64,000 nt of DNA from Brassica napus (GCF_020379485.1 NC_063448.1:15089726-15153725), one strand, 5' to 3'. Positions 12,409-24,955 are shown, counted from the stretch's first letter. Notes: generated from the letters alone by a model not told the origin. Numbers and translations are program-made.

Positions 12409-13488
12409 ATGCTCAACATGCAAAAGCGCGATGATACAGATCAGTTTCCAGCAAAAGCTGCTTGGGAAAGAACTCGTTCTAGTCAATCGATTGACACTCG
12501 TCATCCAAAATCGATCGACAAGATTCCTCAACAATCGACCGACATCAACAATACCACGTCGATCGACAACCATCCAATACCGAAAACCAATGAAAGCGAA
12601 AAAGATAAATCAGATAACCAGTATATAACTCCAGACGAATTTGGTATTTTCAGGGACCCTAATGGCTACGCAAAAGCCATAGACGGCCGCACACTACACG
12701 TATCTAGGGAAGATATTGCAGATATCCTTCAGACAACCAATGGACCAGACAATTTGTTCATGCATCCACGCAGCAACCGCGAACAAAAGACTACAAAGGA
12801 GTTTTATGACGCAGATGGTGGCATAGAAAACAACTTCAAACAACGATCTCACCATACAACCCATCCATCGATCAACATAGACGTCCCAACGGTCGCCAGA
12901 CAGCCAAAATTCGGCAAAAGAGCTTATGACCTTTATGGTAACATGAAATTTTACTGGGAAGAGAAAGATGAGTATGGAGTCTACAGAGATGACCGCAAAT
13001 TTGCCAGAGATCTAGAGGGACACACCATTCCTGTTCACACCAAGGATATCAGAAGACTTCTTGAAAGAGCTTCAAGAGATGAACCAGCCTACATATGTCT
13101 TCCTGAACATGCTAGCTCATTCACACAGACACAGTGGGTACCAGAGCTCTACACAAAAGATGAGATCAATGAGATGTTCTATGGAGTCTGTGGTGAACAT
13201 GAGAAGAACAAAGAAGCCTTCCAGATGAAGCTTGATGGTGTCTACTATCCATTGAATGATATTATAAGTTGGTTAACTACTTGCATGGAGGAGATGAAGA
13301 AGGACATAGCCAGATTTCAGAACGCGACCGACACTGCTCGACCTCCATCGATCGACAGACGACACTCCCAATCGATCGATAGCAGACAATCACCATCGCT
13401 CGCCAGACGCCATCACGAATCGATCGACAACCGTTTGGCCGCATTGATCGACACCAATCCGCCATGCCCACACACGATGAAGTCTTAA
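12409..13488 (+). CDS. Element-encoded protein with duplicated modules, unknown function
   Basis: This 359-residue open frame lies downstream of the protease remnant, where an autonomous element would carry reverse transcriptase; no such motif is present. Two related modules are visible: GIFRDPNGYAKAIDGRTL then SREDIADIL near residues 80-110, and GVYRDDRKFARDLEGHTI then TKDIRRLLERA near residues 190-220. The N- and C-terminal parts have repeated SID triplets (SIDTR, SIDKI, SIDNH, SIDRR). A further segment, YYPLNDIISWLTTCMEEMKK, is echoed in the next frame. It may be a captured or expanded gag-type module; I do not recognise a function. Confidence 0.55.
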   Translation: MLNMQKRDDTDQFPAKAAWERTRSSQSIDTRHPKSIDKIPQQSTDINNTTSIDNHPIPKTNESEKDKSDNQYITPDEFGIFRDPNGYAKAIDGRTLHVSREDIADILQTTNGPDNLFMHPRSNREQKTTKEFYDADGGIENNFKQRSHHTTHPSINIDVPTVARQPKFGKRAYDLYGNMKFYWEEKDEYGVYRDDRKFARDLEGHTIPVHTKDIRRLLERASRDEPAYICLPEHASSFTQTQWVPELYTKDEINEMFYGVCGEHEKNKEAFQMKLDGVYYPLNDIISWLTTCMEEMKKDIARFQNATDTARPPSIDRRHSQSIDSRQSPSLARRHHESIDNRLAALIDTNPPCPHTMKS

Positions 13489-14051
13489 CCAGATTTCCAC
13501 ACCAGAGAAGATATAGACAGTTGGTAGAAGGGATCTATGGAGCGCTGGAAACTATAGAGGAGAGGCTTGATGGGAGATGTGATGACATCTATTTCCCAAT
13601 AGATCTTACAATCAGTGCATTGACCTCCAAGGTCGAAGCTATACAAGGGGAGTTGGTGGAGATTCAGAGTTCCATTGCGCGTCGACCGGAAGCATCGATA
13701 TCCATCGACAGACGCAACAACAAATCGATTGACACCATCAATTCAGCATCGATCGACATTGATACACACCGAGGCAGGCTAGTACCAAAGACGACATCCG
13801 ACATGTCCAACACACTTTACCATGGAAAAGAGATCTCAGCTGACACTTACACCGCACTTACCAGACATCAATTCAACCTTGAGAGTCTTGGTGAAAGATT
13901 GCAGAGGATTGAAAACACATTTGCATCAATGAAGGATAAATGGCGCAGAGGGGATGAAGCAATGAGAGACTTCACTGGTACATGGTTCAACAAGAGCAAA
14001 GAAGAGATGGATACTTGTTTTCCAACAAGTCCCAGTTCTCAACATTACTAG
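13464..14051 (+). CDS. Second element-encoded open frame, unknown function
   Basis: This 195-residue frame overlaps the previous one by 25 bp. IYFPIDLTISALTSKVEAIQ resembles YYPLNDIISWLTTCMEEMKK of the preceding frame, so the two appear related by duplication. It carries SIDRR, SIDTI and SIDID triplets near residues 75-100 and a coiled-coil-like segment (SLGERLQRIENTFASMKDKW) near residue 150. No enzyme motif is seen. It may be the split end of the same ancestral protein. Confidence 0.5.
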   Translation: MPTHDEVLTRFPHQRRYRQLVEGIYGALETIEERLDGRCDDIYFPIDLTISALTSKVEAIQGELVEIQSSIARRPEASISIDRRNNKSIDTINSASIDIDTHRGRLVPKTTSDMSNTLYHGKEISADTYTALTRHQFNLESLGERLQRIENTFASMKDKWRRGDEAMRDFTGTWFNKSKEEMDTCFPTSPSSQHY

Positions 14052-15459
14052 TCAAAACATCTCCCAAGTCAAGCTAAATGACTATAACAAAGCGCTGAGT
14101 GGGAGGCAACCCACTATTAGGTAATATTTCTTAAGTTTTTATTAAATTACTATTTATGTTGGTTTTTAATTATTGCAGGTCATAAATAAAAAAACAAAAA
14201 GAAGATCCGAGTAGGCGATTGCCATCTGTATCGACCGACGCGACCAAGTCAACATCGATCGACATTAACCTACCTACGTCGACCGACATCAACATCTTTA
14301 CATCGTTCGACATCTATTCTGGTCTGGTATATCGTTCCTACTTGTTACATTGAGTCCTTATGATTTATTTTTCACCATAACTCCGACTATTTACACTGGG
14401 GACAGTGTAGTTTAAGTCTAGGGGGAGGTTTACTGATATTTATTTACTTATTAGTCTTATTAAAAATCTTTTCAAATTAAGTTATTATTGAGTCAAGAAG
14501 GGGGATTATGAACTTATAGATTTTGCTAGATATCTAACAACTCTTTAGCACCATTCTAGACTTACTGATTGCAGATAGTACTAATGATACTAAAATGGAT
14601 CAACTTGTCAACTATCTACTCTTGCTAAGATTGTTTTGAAGGAACCAAAGCTGACCTCCAACACTAAACCTGACACAACTGCTTGTCTTGGGGCTTGGTA
14701 TATATGGGATCGGATTCTTCAAACAAGTCTGGATGGTAAAGCCTTGTGTATATAGATTTATCACCTTTTCTCTCTCTATTTTTGAAATATAGATTTTATA
14801 CTTAAAAAAAAAATATTATATTAGAGATTTATTAGGAAGGAATTCGAACAGGACTTGGTGGTTACAACCATTAAGGCTTGCTTCATAAGAATTTCATAGG
14901 TAAAGGATTAGAACAAGACTTGGTGGCTACAACCATTAAAGCTTGCTTTACAAATAATCATAGGATATATGTCAAAAAGAAGTGAACCGGACTTTGTGGC
15001 AATCACCATTAAGGCTTGATTCATGGAAGCCTGTCCAATCTTGGTTAATGATCTTGCATATAAGCAGACTTTGACCAAGAGAGAAAATTAGTAGATAGAG
15101 AGGATATTAACTAATGTTTACCTGCAGGTCCAGATACTTGTTTGAAAATCCTAGAATCATGTGATCGATACTCCCAAGGTAAAGCCTTCACTTTTATTTT
15201 ATGCTAAGAAATGAGGTTGGTAGAGGAGAATGAAAGACAAGATTATGTTAAGTTGTTGGCTAGATGAATTTGGTTGCTAAGTTAGGATATGGTATGATGT
15301 GCTATTGTGATTAGGATTTTTTAGATGTGGATTGCAATATTGTAGAGGTGATGATTCTAAGTTTTAAACCATGTGATCCCTGCTGTTCTAAAACCTCTTT
15401 CAGAGAGACTGCTTGTTTGTTTTGCTTGAGGATAAGCAAAATGATAAGTCTGGGGGAGT
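14052..15459 (+). other. 3' non-coding part of the Athila-like element
   Basis: This stretch has no supported gene. It holds more TCGACCGAC/TCGATCGAC motifs (about 14228-14315), a PPT-like sequence GTCTAGGGGGAGGT near 14418, three diverged copies of about 45 bp with the core ACTTGGTGG.TACAACCATTAA (about 14840, 14907 and 14981), and the true polypurine tract AAGTCTGGGGGAGT just before the 3' LTR. Confidence 0.7.
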
Positions 15460-16754
15460 TGATAGACTATGGATTTGACTCATTTTCATCCATAGTTTAT
15501 AAGTGTTTTTACTAAAATTTATATTATTATAGAGTCTATTTATTATATTTATAAGATCATGAATGTTTTGGAGATAAGTGATGATTTTGGAGCATTTTGG
15601 AGATATTTGGAGCAAGCACCCGAGATGACCATCGAGATCGACAATCGGTCGATATTGGAGAGCTAGAATCAATCGATACACAAGTCATGGTGTCGATCGA
15701 TAGCAAAGCGCGCAGAAAGCCCGTTTGGTCACAACCGACTTGAAGCCCAAGATTTCACTATTTTACAAGATTGCCCCTGACGAGTTTTACCCTAATTATA
15801 TAAGCTTTGCCGCCATGTTAGAGGCAAAGTGTGCTTTCTTTGTGTTTCATTGTTTTCTTGATAGATAGGAGAAAAATCCAAAGTTATAATTTGTGATTGG
15901 AACTCCATTGATATTTATTTTATTTATTCTATGAAGTTTTTATACTTAACTGTTGTTATGAATTGCTTAGCCATGTTTGAGTAGTTCTCTTGTTATATTT
16001 TAGGGTTTAAATAGGTTAGAAGGGATTAGCCCCAACTATAGATTGCAGAGTTGTGATAATCATCTTTAGAATTGTTCATTAATGTTTGTGTCTAGATTAG
16101 CTACCCAGAACTTGCCCTAGGATTGATTGATAAAAGCCATAGCTAATTCTCATCCTGAAAACATTCTAAATGAACTTTGTTTCTTGCTATGAGCAAGTTG
16201 AGAGCTGATCTAGTAAGTTTAGAAAGCATTCATTCAACCTGCGCATAAAGCTTGACTATAACGCGTCGATCGATATCACACTTGAATAATCGATCGACGG
16301 TGCAAAAGGTGTATCGATCGATCACGCCCATTGGAATATCGATCGACACTTTCTAAAGATCAATATAACGAGAGTTGAGATCATAGATCTAGTTAATAGT
16401 CAACAAGTCAATGCTCGCAGAGGCCGAAAGACTTGTTGATCAAATAGTTGAGTTTTACATTATCATGCATGCAACTCATTAGGCATCTATAGGATTATAA
16501 TTCCAACTTTTCTGAATAAAAACCATAAGTCTAGCTATTTCCTTTTTAAGCACCAAAACCCCAAAACTTGCTATTGAACAAATACTTGTTCAATATAAAA
16601 CTGCAATTCACTTTTAAAACTCTTAAAACATTTTGCTTAACAAATCATATTAGAATCTAGAAGTTCCTTAACTCCCTGTGAATTCGATCCCTAAGTACTA
16701 CAACTCGACCTCTTATCTGAGAGAGTATAAATCACCGCAATTTGAGTGATATCA
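15460..16754 (+). repeat. 3' LTR of the Athila-like element
   Basis: This 1,295-bp LTR starts TGATAGACTATGG right after the polypurine tract and ends GAGTGATATCA, followed by the target duplication CGAAC. It differs from the 5' LTR by scattered substitutions and small indels. Confidence 0.93.
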
Positions 16755-17068
16755 CGAACATGTCATTTTGTTAATACATATCATGCTATTTATTGAACTG
16801 TTCAACAATTGAGTATAGTTTCTCGTAACAAAGTAACCAACACAAGAACGCAATATCCTTATAAATAGAACTCGTAAGAAAACTACAACTAGTGAAAACT
16901 ACTTTAACTAGAGATATTTTTTTTCATTACAGTTTTTTTTTTTTCGTCTCAAATCCGAACATATAATCTTTTGTTTATTTCAAAATCAACAAACCAAAAC
17001 TAATAAAAGCCCATAGAGCTCCGACTATTTAACAAGTATGATTATCATTCTTCAGCAGTCAATTATAC
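16755..17068. other. Spacer between the Athila-like element and the next gene
   Basis: This AT-rich spacer has T-runs at about 16919-16945 and no coding signal. It should include the 3' untranslated region of the minus-strand gene that ends at 17069. Confidence 0.5.
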
Positions 17069-17788
17069 TCAGGGATCATACGATTTGCTGCTGTTCTTGA
17101 TTGTGTTTTTTTTGTTGTTTGATGATGACGCTATGCTTGGAGAAAATAAGCAACCCATGGCTCGTGATGGTGCTAACTTGTCAAACCACGAAACTAACAA
17201 CTTCGACTTTGGTTTCCGGTTTGACGGTTTTTCTTGGTCTGGTTCGGACGATGATGGCGGCATTAAATCAATAGAGGCAGACGAAGCTGAGCTAGTTCTT
17301 GATTTCTCTTTAGAAAGTAGCTTCACTGCTTGTGTTGTTGTTGTTGGCGGCGACAAAACCTTACCATCTCGAGATTTTACACTCTGGTCGCGTTTGATAC
17401 TTCCCGAGAAAACCCGAGTTCCGTCAACAGATGAAACCAACGGACGAGAATGCACACTCGGAACATGTCTGATTCTTCCGGAGAAGTTCCTTTTCTCATC
17501 AACGGAAAAAGCAGAAGCAGAAAACGCGTTTACGTGATTCTTCTCGGCCATGCTCTTGGAGTGGAAGAGAAGCCTCTTGGACGATGAAACCGGGTTGGGT
17601 TGTCGAGAAACCGGGAGAGATTTGAGACGGCGGAAACGAGTTTCGAGATTAGTGGGAAGAGCAGAATCGGTGAAGCCAGCAAGGTTGATGGCGGCGACTT
17701 GCTCAAGATCGTAGAGATCCTTGGCCTGTGAAAGAAGATCCTCCACAGCTGAAGCGTCTTTACTAGAAAGATATCTGAAACTCGACAT
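17069..17788 (-). CDS. Serine/lysine-rich plant protein of unknown function
   Basis: A single-exon frame encodes 239 residues starting MSSFRYLSSKDASAVEDLLS and ending SKSYDP. The N-terminal 60 residues look structured: an acidic helix (DLLSQAKDLYDLEQVAAINL) followed by AGFTDSALPTNLETRFRRLK. The rest is low-complexity, rich in Ser, Lys and Arg, with SRAMGCLFSPS near the C-terminus. I recall similar uncharacterised Brassicaceae proteins sharing the AGFTDS..PT.LE.RFRRLK block. It lacks a signal peptide or membrane segment and could be nuclear or cytosolic. The opposite-strand frame at 17085-17537 is a shadow. Its position between UEV1A and RPL27a fits the conserved gene order. Confidence 0.8.
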   Translation of the reverse strand: MSSFRYLSSKDASAVEDLLSQAKDLYDLEQVAAINLAGFTDSALPTNLETRFRRLKSLPVSRQPNPVSSSKRLLFHSKSMAEKNHVNAFSASAFSVDEKRNFSGRIRHVPSVHSRPLVSSVDGTRVFSGSIKRDQSVKSRDGKVLSPPTTTTQAVKLLSKEKSRTSSASSASIDLMPPSSSEPDQEKPSNRKPKSKLLVSWFDKLAPSRAMGCLFSPSIASSSNNKKNTIKNSSKSYDP

Positions 17789-19283
<1,495 letters not shown>

Positions 19284-20344
19284 GTTAGGTCGAGTTTCTT
19301 TTTTTTTTTAATTTCTGTCTTTTGGAATCGTTTTTGTTGTTGCTTTTTGGAATGAGAGATCTTTTAATTAATATTAATGGATTTTATAATAGTCGTTCGG
19401 AGTTTGATTGTGGTATTGATGTGTTTTTTTTCGAATGTTTGGGATAGATTGTTCACTTGTTTCATTGAGTTGTTGATTTGATTCATGGACGCCCGTGGGG
19501 AAGACACTTGTGTTAGTTCATTGCTTTCTATGCAAGTTTTAACTTGTTTGGTCTTCATATAGTTTACATGGAAAGGATTGTTTTTTTTGGATTTTTTGAA
19601 TTTATTCTTCACTGGTTTCATGGATTTTCTTAGGGATCATTGCATTGTAAATTTCTGTGCTTTCCCGTTTCATTTCCACGCTGAGGCTCATTTCTCGTAC
19701 AGTCTTCTTCTGTGTCAGTTCCTTGCTTGCTGTCTTCTCAGTTGTGAAATGAGTCATTACAGACTGTATTAGCTCATTGTTTGCTATGCAAGTTAGGTTG
19801 GTTTCGTCTTCATATAGATCTTTGTATGTGTAAACATTATTAGGTCGGTATAAATGGTGACGAAGGAACAACCGGTAATAATGCATTCCCTAATGTTCCT
19901 TAAAAAAAAAATTTCTTTTTTTTTTTTTTTGAGAGAATTGAACAATAAAATTATTCCTCTCATTTAATAATAATTTCCTCTCATTCTTTTTTTTTTTTTT
20001 TGAGAGAATTGAACAATAAAATTATTCCTATTTAAATTTGAGAAGGAACAATCATTTCTTTTCATTGCTGCTATTTTAGTTTCGTACATTATTTTTCTGT
20101 TTGTTTTTTTTGTTTCCCGAATAGTTACCAGTCAGATGTTCCTTAGTATCACATTTTATGTTAGATTTTTATATATATATTTTTTTTCCTAATGATGATG
20201 AGAGGCACTCTGTTAATAGCGAAACTACAATGCTTCAATGATCCTACTTTGATTGTTTTCATCACCTCAATAGTATCACCTTCACGTTTTATCTCAATAT
20301 CATCTCTGCGACAATTATCTTTAAGTACACACAAAATTTCAGAT
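19284..20344. other. RPL27a 3' region with short duplications
   Basis: No gene is supported. Two copies of GAGAGAATTGAACAATAAAA, each preceded by a T-run, occur at 19931 and 20002. A looser duplication links about 19510-19560 and 19767-19822 (shared GCTATGCAAGTT and GTCTTCATATAG). The first part should be the RPL27a 3' untranslated region. Confidence 0.5.
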
Positions 20345-21275
20345 CCAGTCCTGGTTGTGTAATGTACCTAACAGCAAGCCAAATGCCACCATGATTGGCC
20401 ATCCGAGTATGTTCACGCTGTAATCAAACCATTAGTTCTCTTATTACCTGAAATGAAAGCCCCATAGGGACTACTAAGAACTCACCATATTTGAAGGAGC
20501 AGCCACATAGACTTGAGGGTTCATTGGGTAACACGCAAACAGTCAACGCCATGAAGTACCAAACCTCTAGTCTGAAACCAATAACATAAGTCACTGAAAA
20601 CCTTCATCGATGAACCATTCTGAAAGGTTTTGATATCTCACCAAACCATGACCGCAGAGGCAAGTTAGAGTTTTGTGAAGCCTCTGAGATTCTTGAAAGC
20701 CTTCCATTAGAGCCCTGACCAAGCTCTGCCACAAAAAGCTCCACAGATATAAACTATCTGAGCTCCATCTATCAACCACCACGACATATTCAGCCCGACA
20801 GCTCCTCCAGCCATTCCCCAACCGAGTTTCAGCATCAGTAACCAACTCAACTCAATACAGCATGCTAAAACAGCATGGTCGCTGCTATAGCCGCCATTGC
20901 AACCACTTTGGTTTGCGCCTATAACAATAAACTCATGCAAATTAGTGTAAGTTATAAGAAAACAGTATTTGAGCTAAACAAAGTTGAATCTTCAAGTAAC
21001 TATCGTTACCTGCAAGAACTTGGGGTTGGCGAAGTTGACGGCGTAAGCAAAGAGCTGAGGGATCATCCCAGAGGGAGAATCTTCGGGCGGCTTTGGAGAT
21101 CTCAGCTGGGGACTGTCCGAGGAGACTCAAAAGTGGAGTGGCAGAAACGTATAAAGGCAAATTAAGAAGAAAGGAAAACGTGTTAAGGATGATCCAAGAT
21201 TTTTGAAGATATATCCCCATCATCTCTAGTTGCCCTGCTCCATATGCTTGCCCACATATCGTCGCCTCTCGCCAG
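20345..21275 (-). pseudogene. MATE efflux transporter, decayed internal fragment
   Basis: Read on the minus strand, successive pieces match the middle of plant MATE (DTX) transporters in order: CGQAYGAGQLEMMGIYLQKS at about 21260-21180, PLLSLLGQSPAEI and FSLW near 21100, WLLMLKLGWGMAGGAVGLN and SWWLIDGAQIVYICG at about 20850-20740, LEVWYFMALT near 20550 and NILGWPIMVAFG near 20410. An extra G after FSLW shifts the frame, stop codons interrupt the later pieces (for example before HAVLSWLL), and both termini of the protein are missing. Intact members pump organic cations or flavonoids across membranes. In Arabidopsis a MATE gene sits at this place (At1g23300, from memory), so this is the relic of that orthologue. 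Confidence 0.85.
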
Positions 21276-21472
21276 TGTACTTCCCAATGGGTAATATACG
21301 TATAAGAAATTTACGTATTAAAGTGAGTAATATATATTTCTTTTAAGAAAATCAGCAATTTATATGACCACACAAACACATGTTAATTAATCGGAGGGAT
21401 ATCGTTTTAATGTGAAATAATGGAAACTTTTATTTTTTACAATCTCACTGATGGATGAAACGAAGAAGAAAT

Positions 21473-21866
21473 TGTTGAGTATGAAAATAAAAGGAAGAAT
21501 TATTTATTCAGCAAGGTCTGCCAAGATCAATGTTAGCAAGGCTTGCCAAAGAAAAATAAGCAAGCGAGCATGAACATTACACGCAAAGCTACAGTAAAAA
21601 CAAACAGATATTTTATTGTAGCTTCCTTAGTCCGCTAAGTGTGTTTGGTATCTTGTGTAAGACAGTTCTAGTTTATTTTTTTTTTTCTTTCTTATAATCT
21701 ATTGTAATGATACTTTTCAGATCTAAGAAAAGAGGAGTTCTCTTTCTTCATTTTCTCTTTACTCTCTCTCTCTCGTTCTCACTTGTTCTCTTCATTCTCT
21801 ATTTTTTGAAATCAACCATACTTTGTTACTTCATTACTCTCACATCATAATCTATCATTTCTAACA
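21473..21866 (+). mobile_element. Possible solo or truncated LTR
   Basis: The segment starts TGTTGAGTATG and ends TTCTAACA, followed by CTCATGGTGTTGTAAC. It has a pyrimidine-rich leader-like part (about 21740-21800) typical of Copia-type LTRs. I could not find a matching target-site duplication or a second LTR, so the call is tentative. Confidence 0.35.
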
Positions 21867-23030
21867 CTCATGGTGTTGTAACTAAGTCGCATCTGATTTG
21901 ATTTAAATTTCGATTTCTTAATTCCTTTGGTGTATTGTTTTGTATTCAGTTTCAAGTTTTGTATTATATTTCTATCTGGTTCATGTTTAATCTCCATATA
22001 ATATATGTACTAGGTTAAAACCCGCACCTTGATTGGGATAAATATTATATATATAAATAAGTTTTATTTAAAATTAAGTTGTCAATGTTGGTTCAAAGTT
22101 TTTATCAAAAAAAATTATTCAAAGTAAATTTCAAAATTAAAATATTTATGTATTTTATGCGGTATATAGTTTAATTTAAAATGATATATATATATATTTT
22201 AATCTTAATAATTAATTAATTTAGACTTTTATTTATATGATTTTGTAATCATTTGTATTTTTTCATAAAAAATTTTAAACCATGGATCCCAAAATTTGAA
22301 TGTGAGACTTTTAGCAATATTAGTAATTCATAGTCTGTCTTTTATAAAAATTCAAAATATAAATATACAGAAAAAATTAAATTTTTATTATATGGTTAAC
22401 GTGGTTATTTAATTTATTTTAATAGTTTAAAATTAAACAAACATGATAGCAGAAAGACTAATTTTTATCAAATATTTATTATTCAAAATCATTAATGCCA
22501 TATATATTTTTGTTTCATTAGACAATTTCGTAATTTTTATTTAAGAAAATAACAAAGAACATTTATAATGAATTTATAGTTAGTTTATTAAAATCTTATT
22601 ATATAATTAGATAGACAAACATATTTATCTAATGATTATAAGAATCATCTTAGTAATAACATGTGACTACAAAAAAAAAAGTTGTAATGTTTCTCAATTA
22701 ATATATAGGGAATATTGATATTACTTAATAAACATACATAATTCTTAAAATTAACAACAAGTTGATGAAATAATTTTTTTTGTAAATTTCATGTTTTCTG
22801 GTGTGATTTCCTAAGCTAACAAGGAGAAGAATGGATTGACATAAACCGTGTGGTACTAGGATTCTACAAAAAGACATATAAATAAATTGCTAGCGATTGG
22901 CTTCTTGCAATCTGGGATAAACAAAGAGATAGAGAAAAGCAATATCAATACAAAAGAGCTAAGAGTTTTTGGTTAAAACCTCGTGATCTCTATTATTAGC
23001 TAGGTTTGCTCGTGAGAAAAGATCTTAAAC
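21867..23030. other. AT-rich spacer upstream of the F-box gene
   Basis: No gene is visible. Near 21991-22035, TCTCCATATAATATATGTAC followed by TAGGTTAAAACCCGC resembles the start of a Helitron family seen in Brassicaceae, but I could not find a convincing end. The last part (about 22880-23030) should hold the F-box gene's promoter and leader. Confidence 0.4.
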
Positions 23031-24574
23031 ATGGCTAACAAAGCTGCAACTTGTCAAGAAATTAAAGAAAAAGTTTGTGAAGACAGGATTAGTGTTTTAC
23101 CTGATGCGTTACTTGTGCAAATATTGTTGCTTCTTCCGATTAAAGAAGCAGTAGCCACATCGATTTTGTCAAAACCATGGAGTTGCATCTGGACGTTGAT
23201 GCCTAAACTCGTTTGCAAGGATACCAAGCACACAAACAGCAAAAGCTTCTGGTGGTTTTTTGAACAGTCATTGCAACTTCACAAGTCACCTATACTAGAA
23301 CACCTAGAAGTTAAACTCGGTTCAAGATGTCCAGCTGACGTAGATGTCGGAAAACTGATTTTAAAAGCTGTTGAACGCAACATTCGATTGCTAGACTTCA
23401 ACCTAAAGTGGTCAGCAAAGCCTATAAGCTTGCCTAAGACACTTTATACTTGTAAAACGCTCAAGAAATTGATTCTCTCAAACAAGATTCTCATAGAGCT
23501 TCCTTTTGAAGCTTTCCTCCCCTCGCTTATTAAACTGGAGCTTTTCAATGTGGCGTATAAAGACGAGGGTTCACTTATTAGGCTTTTATCAAGTTGTCCT
23601 GTTCTCAAAACTTTGATTGTGGTCCGAGAGAAGAATGACAATGTGATCAAGTTCAGTGTGAAAGTGCCTTCTTTAAATAGTTTAGTTTATATTAATAATA
23701 ATGATGACGATGGAGTATGTGGTTGTGGTTGTAGTAGTAGTAGTGGGTCTTTGATTATAGATTCCCCACAGTTGAAGTATCTTCGCGTCAATGATTTTTC
23801 TGAAGATGGTTGCTCGATAGAGAGTATGAGTCCTAACCTTACCATGGCCAGAGTAGACGTTGGTTCTCCCCCTAATGAAAATTTCTTGACATATCTTTCT
23901 TCTGTCAAGTTTCTCCATATGACTTGGATCGATGAAACGGTAAGTTTCCCTCTCTCAGTTTTGTGATCACATCGTTGCATCTAATTATGTGAAACTGTTT
24001 ACAGGAAGTATTCTGTAGTTGCGTCAACTACTCTCAACTGATAGAGTGTATGCTACGTCCATGTCGCGCGGAATATTGGGTAGAATCAGTTATGCTGTTG
24101 CTTGACAACTCTCCTAATCTTAAAGTTCTTATGATCGACACTGTAAGTATACTCCCTCAAGCAGGTTTTGATTTTTATTATGCGTTTATTAAATTTATAC
24201 ATAGTACTTTTTTTTTTTTTTTTTTTTTTTTTGTTGTTTCTCAGAAGGGCATAGGTGAATCCGATGATCTCCGTCGTTGGAGTTATGTTCCAGAGTGCTT
24301 GTCGTCTCAACTCGAGATTTTGGAATGGAAAAAATATGGAGGGACGAGAGACGAGAAGCAGCTCTTGGAGTATATCCTTGCAAGCTCCAAGTGTTTGAAG
24401 AGAGCAGGAATCTCCATGAGGTATAGCAAGGACTGCAATGATAAAATGAAAAAGAAGTTGAGGAAAGAGTTAAAATCCATGCCTAGGGCTTCAGTATCTT
24501 CTGAGCTTTTGTTTCCTGCTAAATTTAAATGGAGATCATCAGTGGCACAACATTGTCTTTTTGACCTGTTTTAG
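23031..24574 (+). CDS. F-box/LRR/FBD protein
   Basis: Three exons, 23031-23939, 24005-24142 and 24245-24574, join in phase 0 to give 458 residues. An F-box lies at about residues 18-55 (DRISVLPDALLVQILLLLPI, TSILSKPW). Leucine-rich repeats follow (LPKTLYTCKTLKKLILSN, LPSLIKLELFNV, LLSSCPVLKTLIV), and the C-terminus is an FBD domain (VPECLSSQLEILEWKKYGG, YILASSKCLKRAGISM). Such proteins are substrate receptors of SCF ubiquitin ligases; the target is unknown. A T-run of about 24 bp lies just before the third exon. In the F-box, SKPW replaces the usual SKRW/STRW. The family is large and fast-evolving in Brassicaceae. This member is an insertion relative to the conserved gene order as I recall it. 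Confidence 0.88.
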
Positions 24575-24955
24575 TTTTACATTGGTTGACTAGACAAGTG
24601 CTTGTGAATTTTAGTTTTGGTTCGTTATCTTTCCTTTTTTTTAATTGATTTTTGCAGTGACATTTAGTCCGGTTTTCAACAAAAGTCTTTCTCTTCTTCA
24701 ATTCAGCTCAAGAAAATATTCCATATTCTTTTCTTCAATTTAACTGCACAATCTCAAATATATACCTTACCACAAAAAGAAAAGATTTTATATCAGTTTG
24801 CAAAAAAATATATATATATATTTTTTTTTAAGTAGAGGCAGAGAGAGTTTATATAGATAGAGAAGAGAGTGTACTACAGAGATTTAGCTTTTTAAAGAGT
24901 GTAGCAGAAACACAATAGTTGTTCCATCATCATCATAACAAGAAGAAAGAAGTAA

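Larger units (their letters stand above)
7882..16754 (+). mobile_element. Complete Athila-like LTR retroelement lacking reverse transcriptase
   Basis: Two LTRs (7882-9182 and 15460-16754) bound a 6.3-kb internal region. LTRs begin TGATAGAC and end ATCA. The 5-bp target duplication CGAAC is present at 7877-7881 and 16755-16759, so both ends are intact. A primer-binding site complementary to tRNA-Asp follows the 5' LTR, and a polypurine tract precedes the 3' LTR. Inside are gag and protease remnants and two further open frames with duplicated modules, but no reverse transcriptase, RNase H or integrase. The element is therefore non-autonomous. The PBS and TCTGGGGGAG-type tract resemble the Athila lineage of Ty3/gypsy. 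Many point differences between the LTRs show it is not a very recent insertion. Confidence 0.93.

Noticed and set aside
8091..14315. CRISPR-like reading of the recurring TCGATCGAC motif
   Set aside because: Spacing is irregular, the motif is only about 9 bp and much of it is coding in a plant retroelement.
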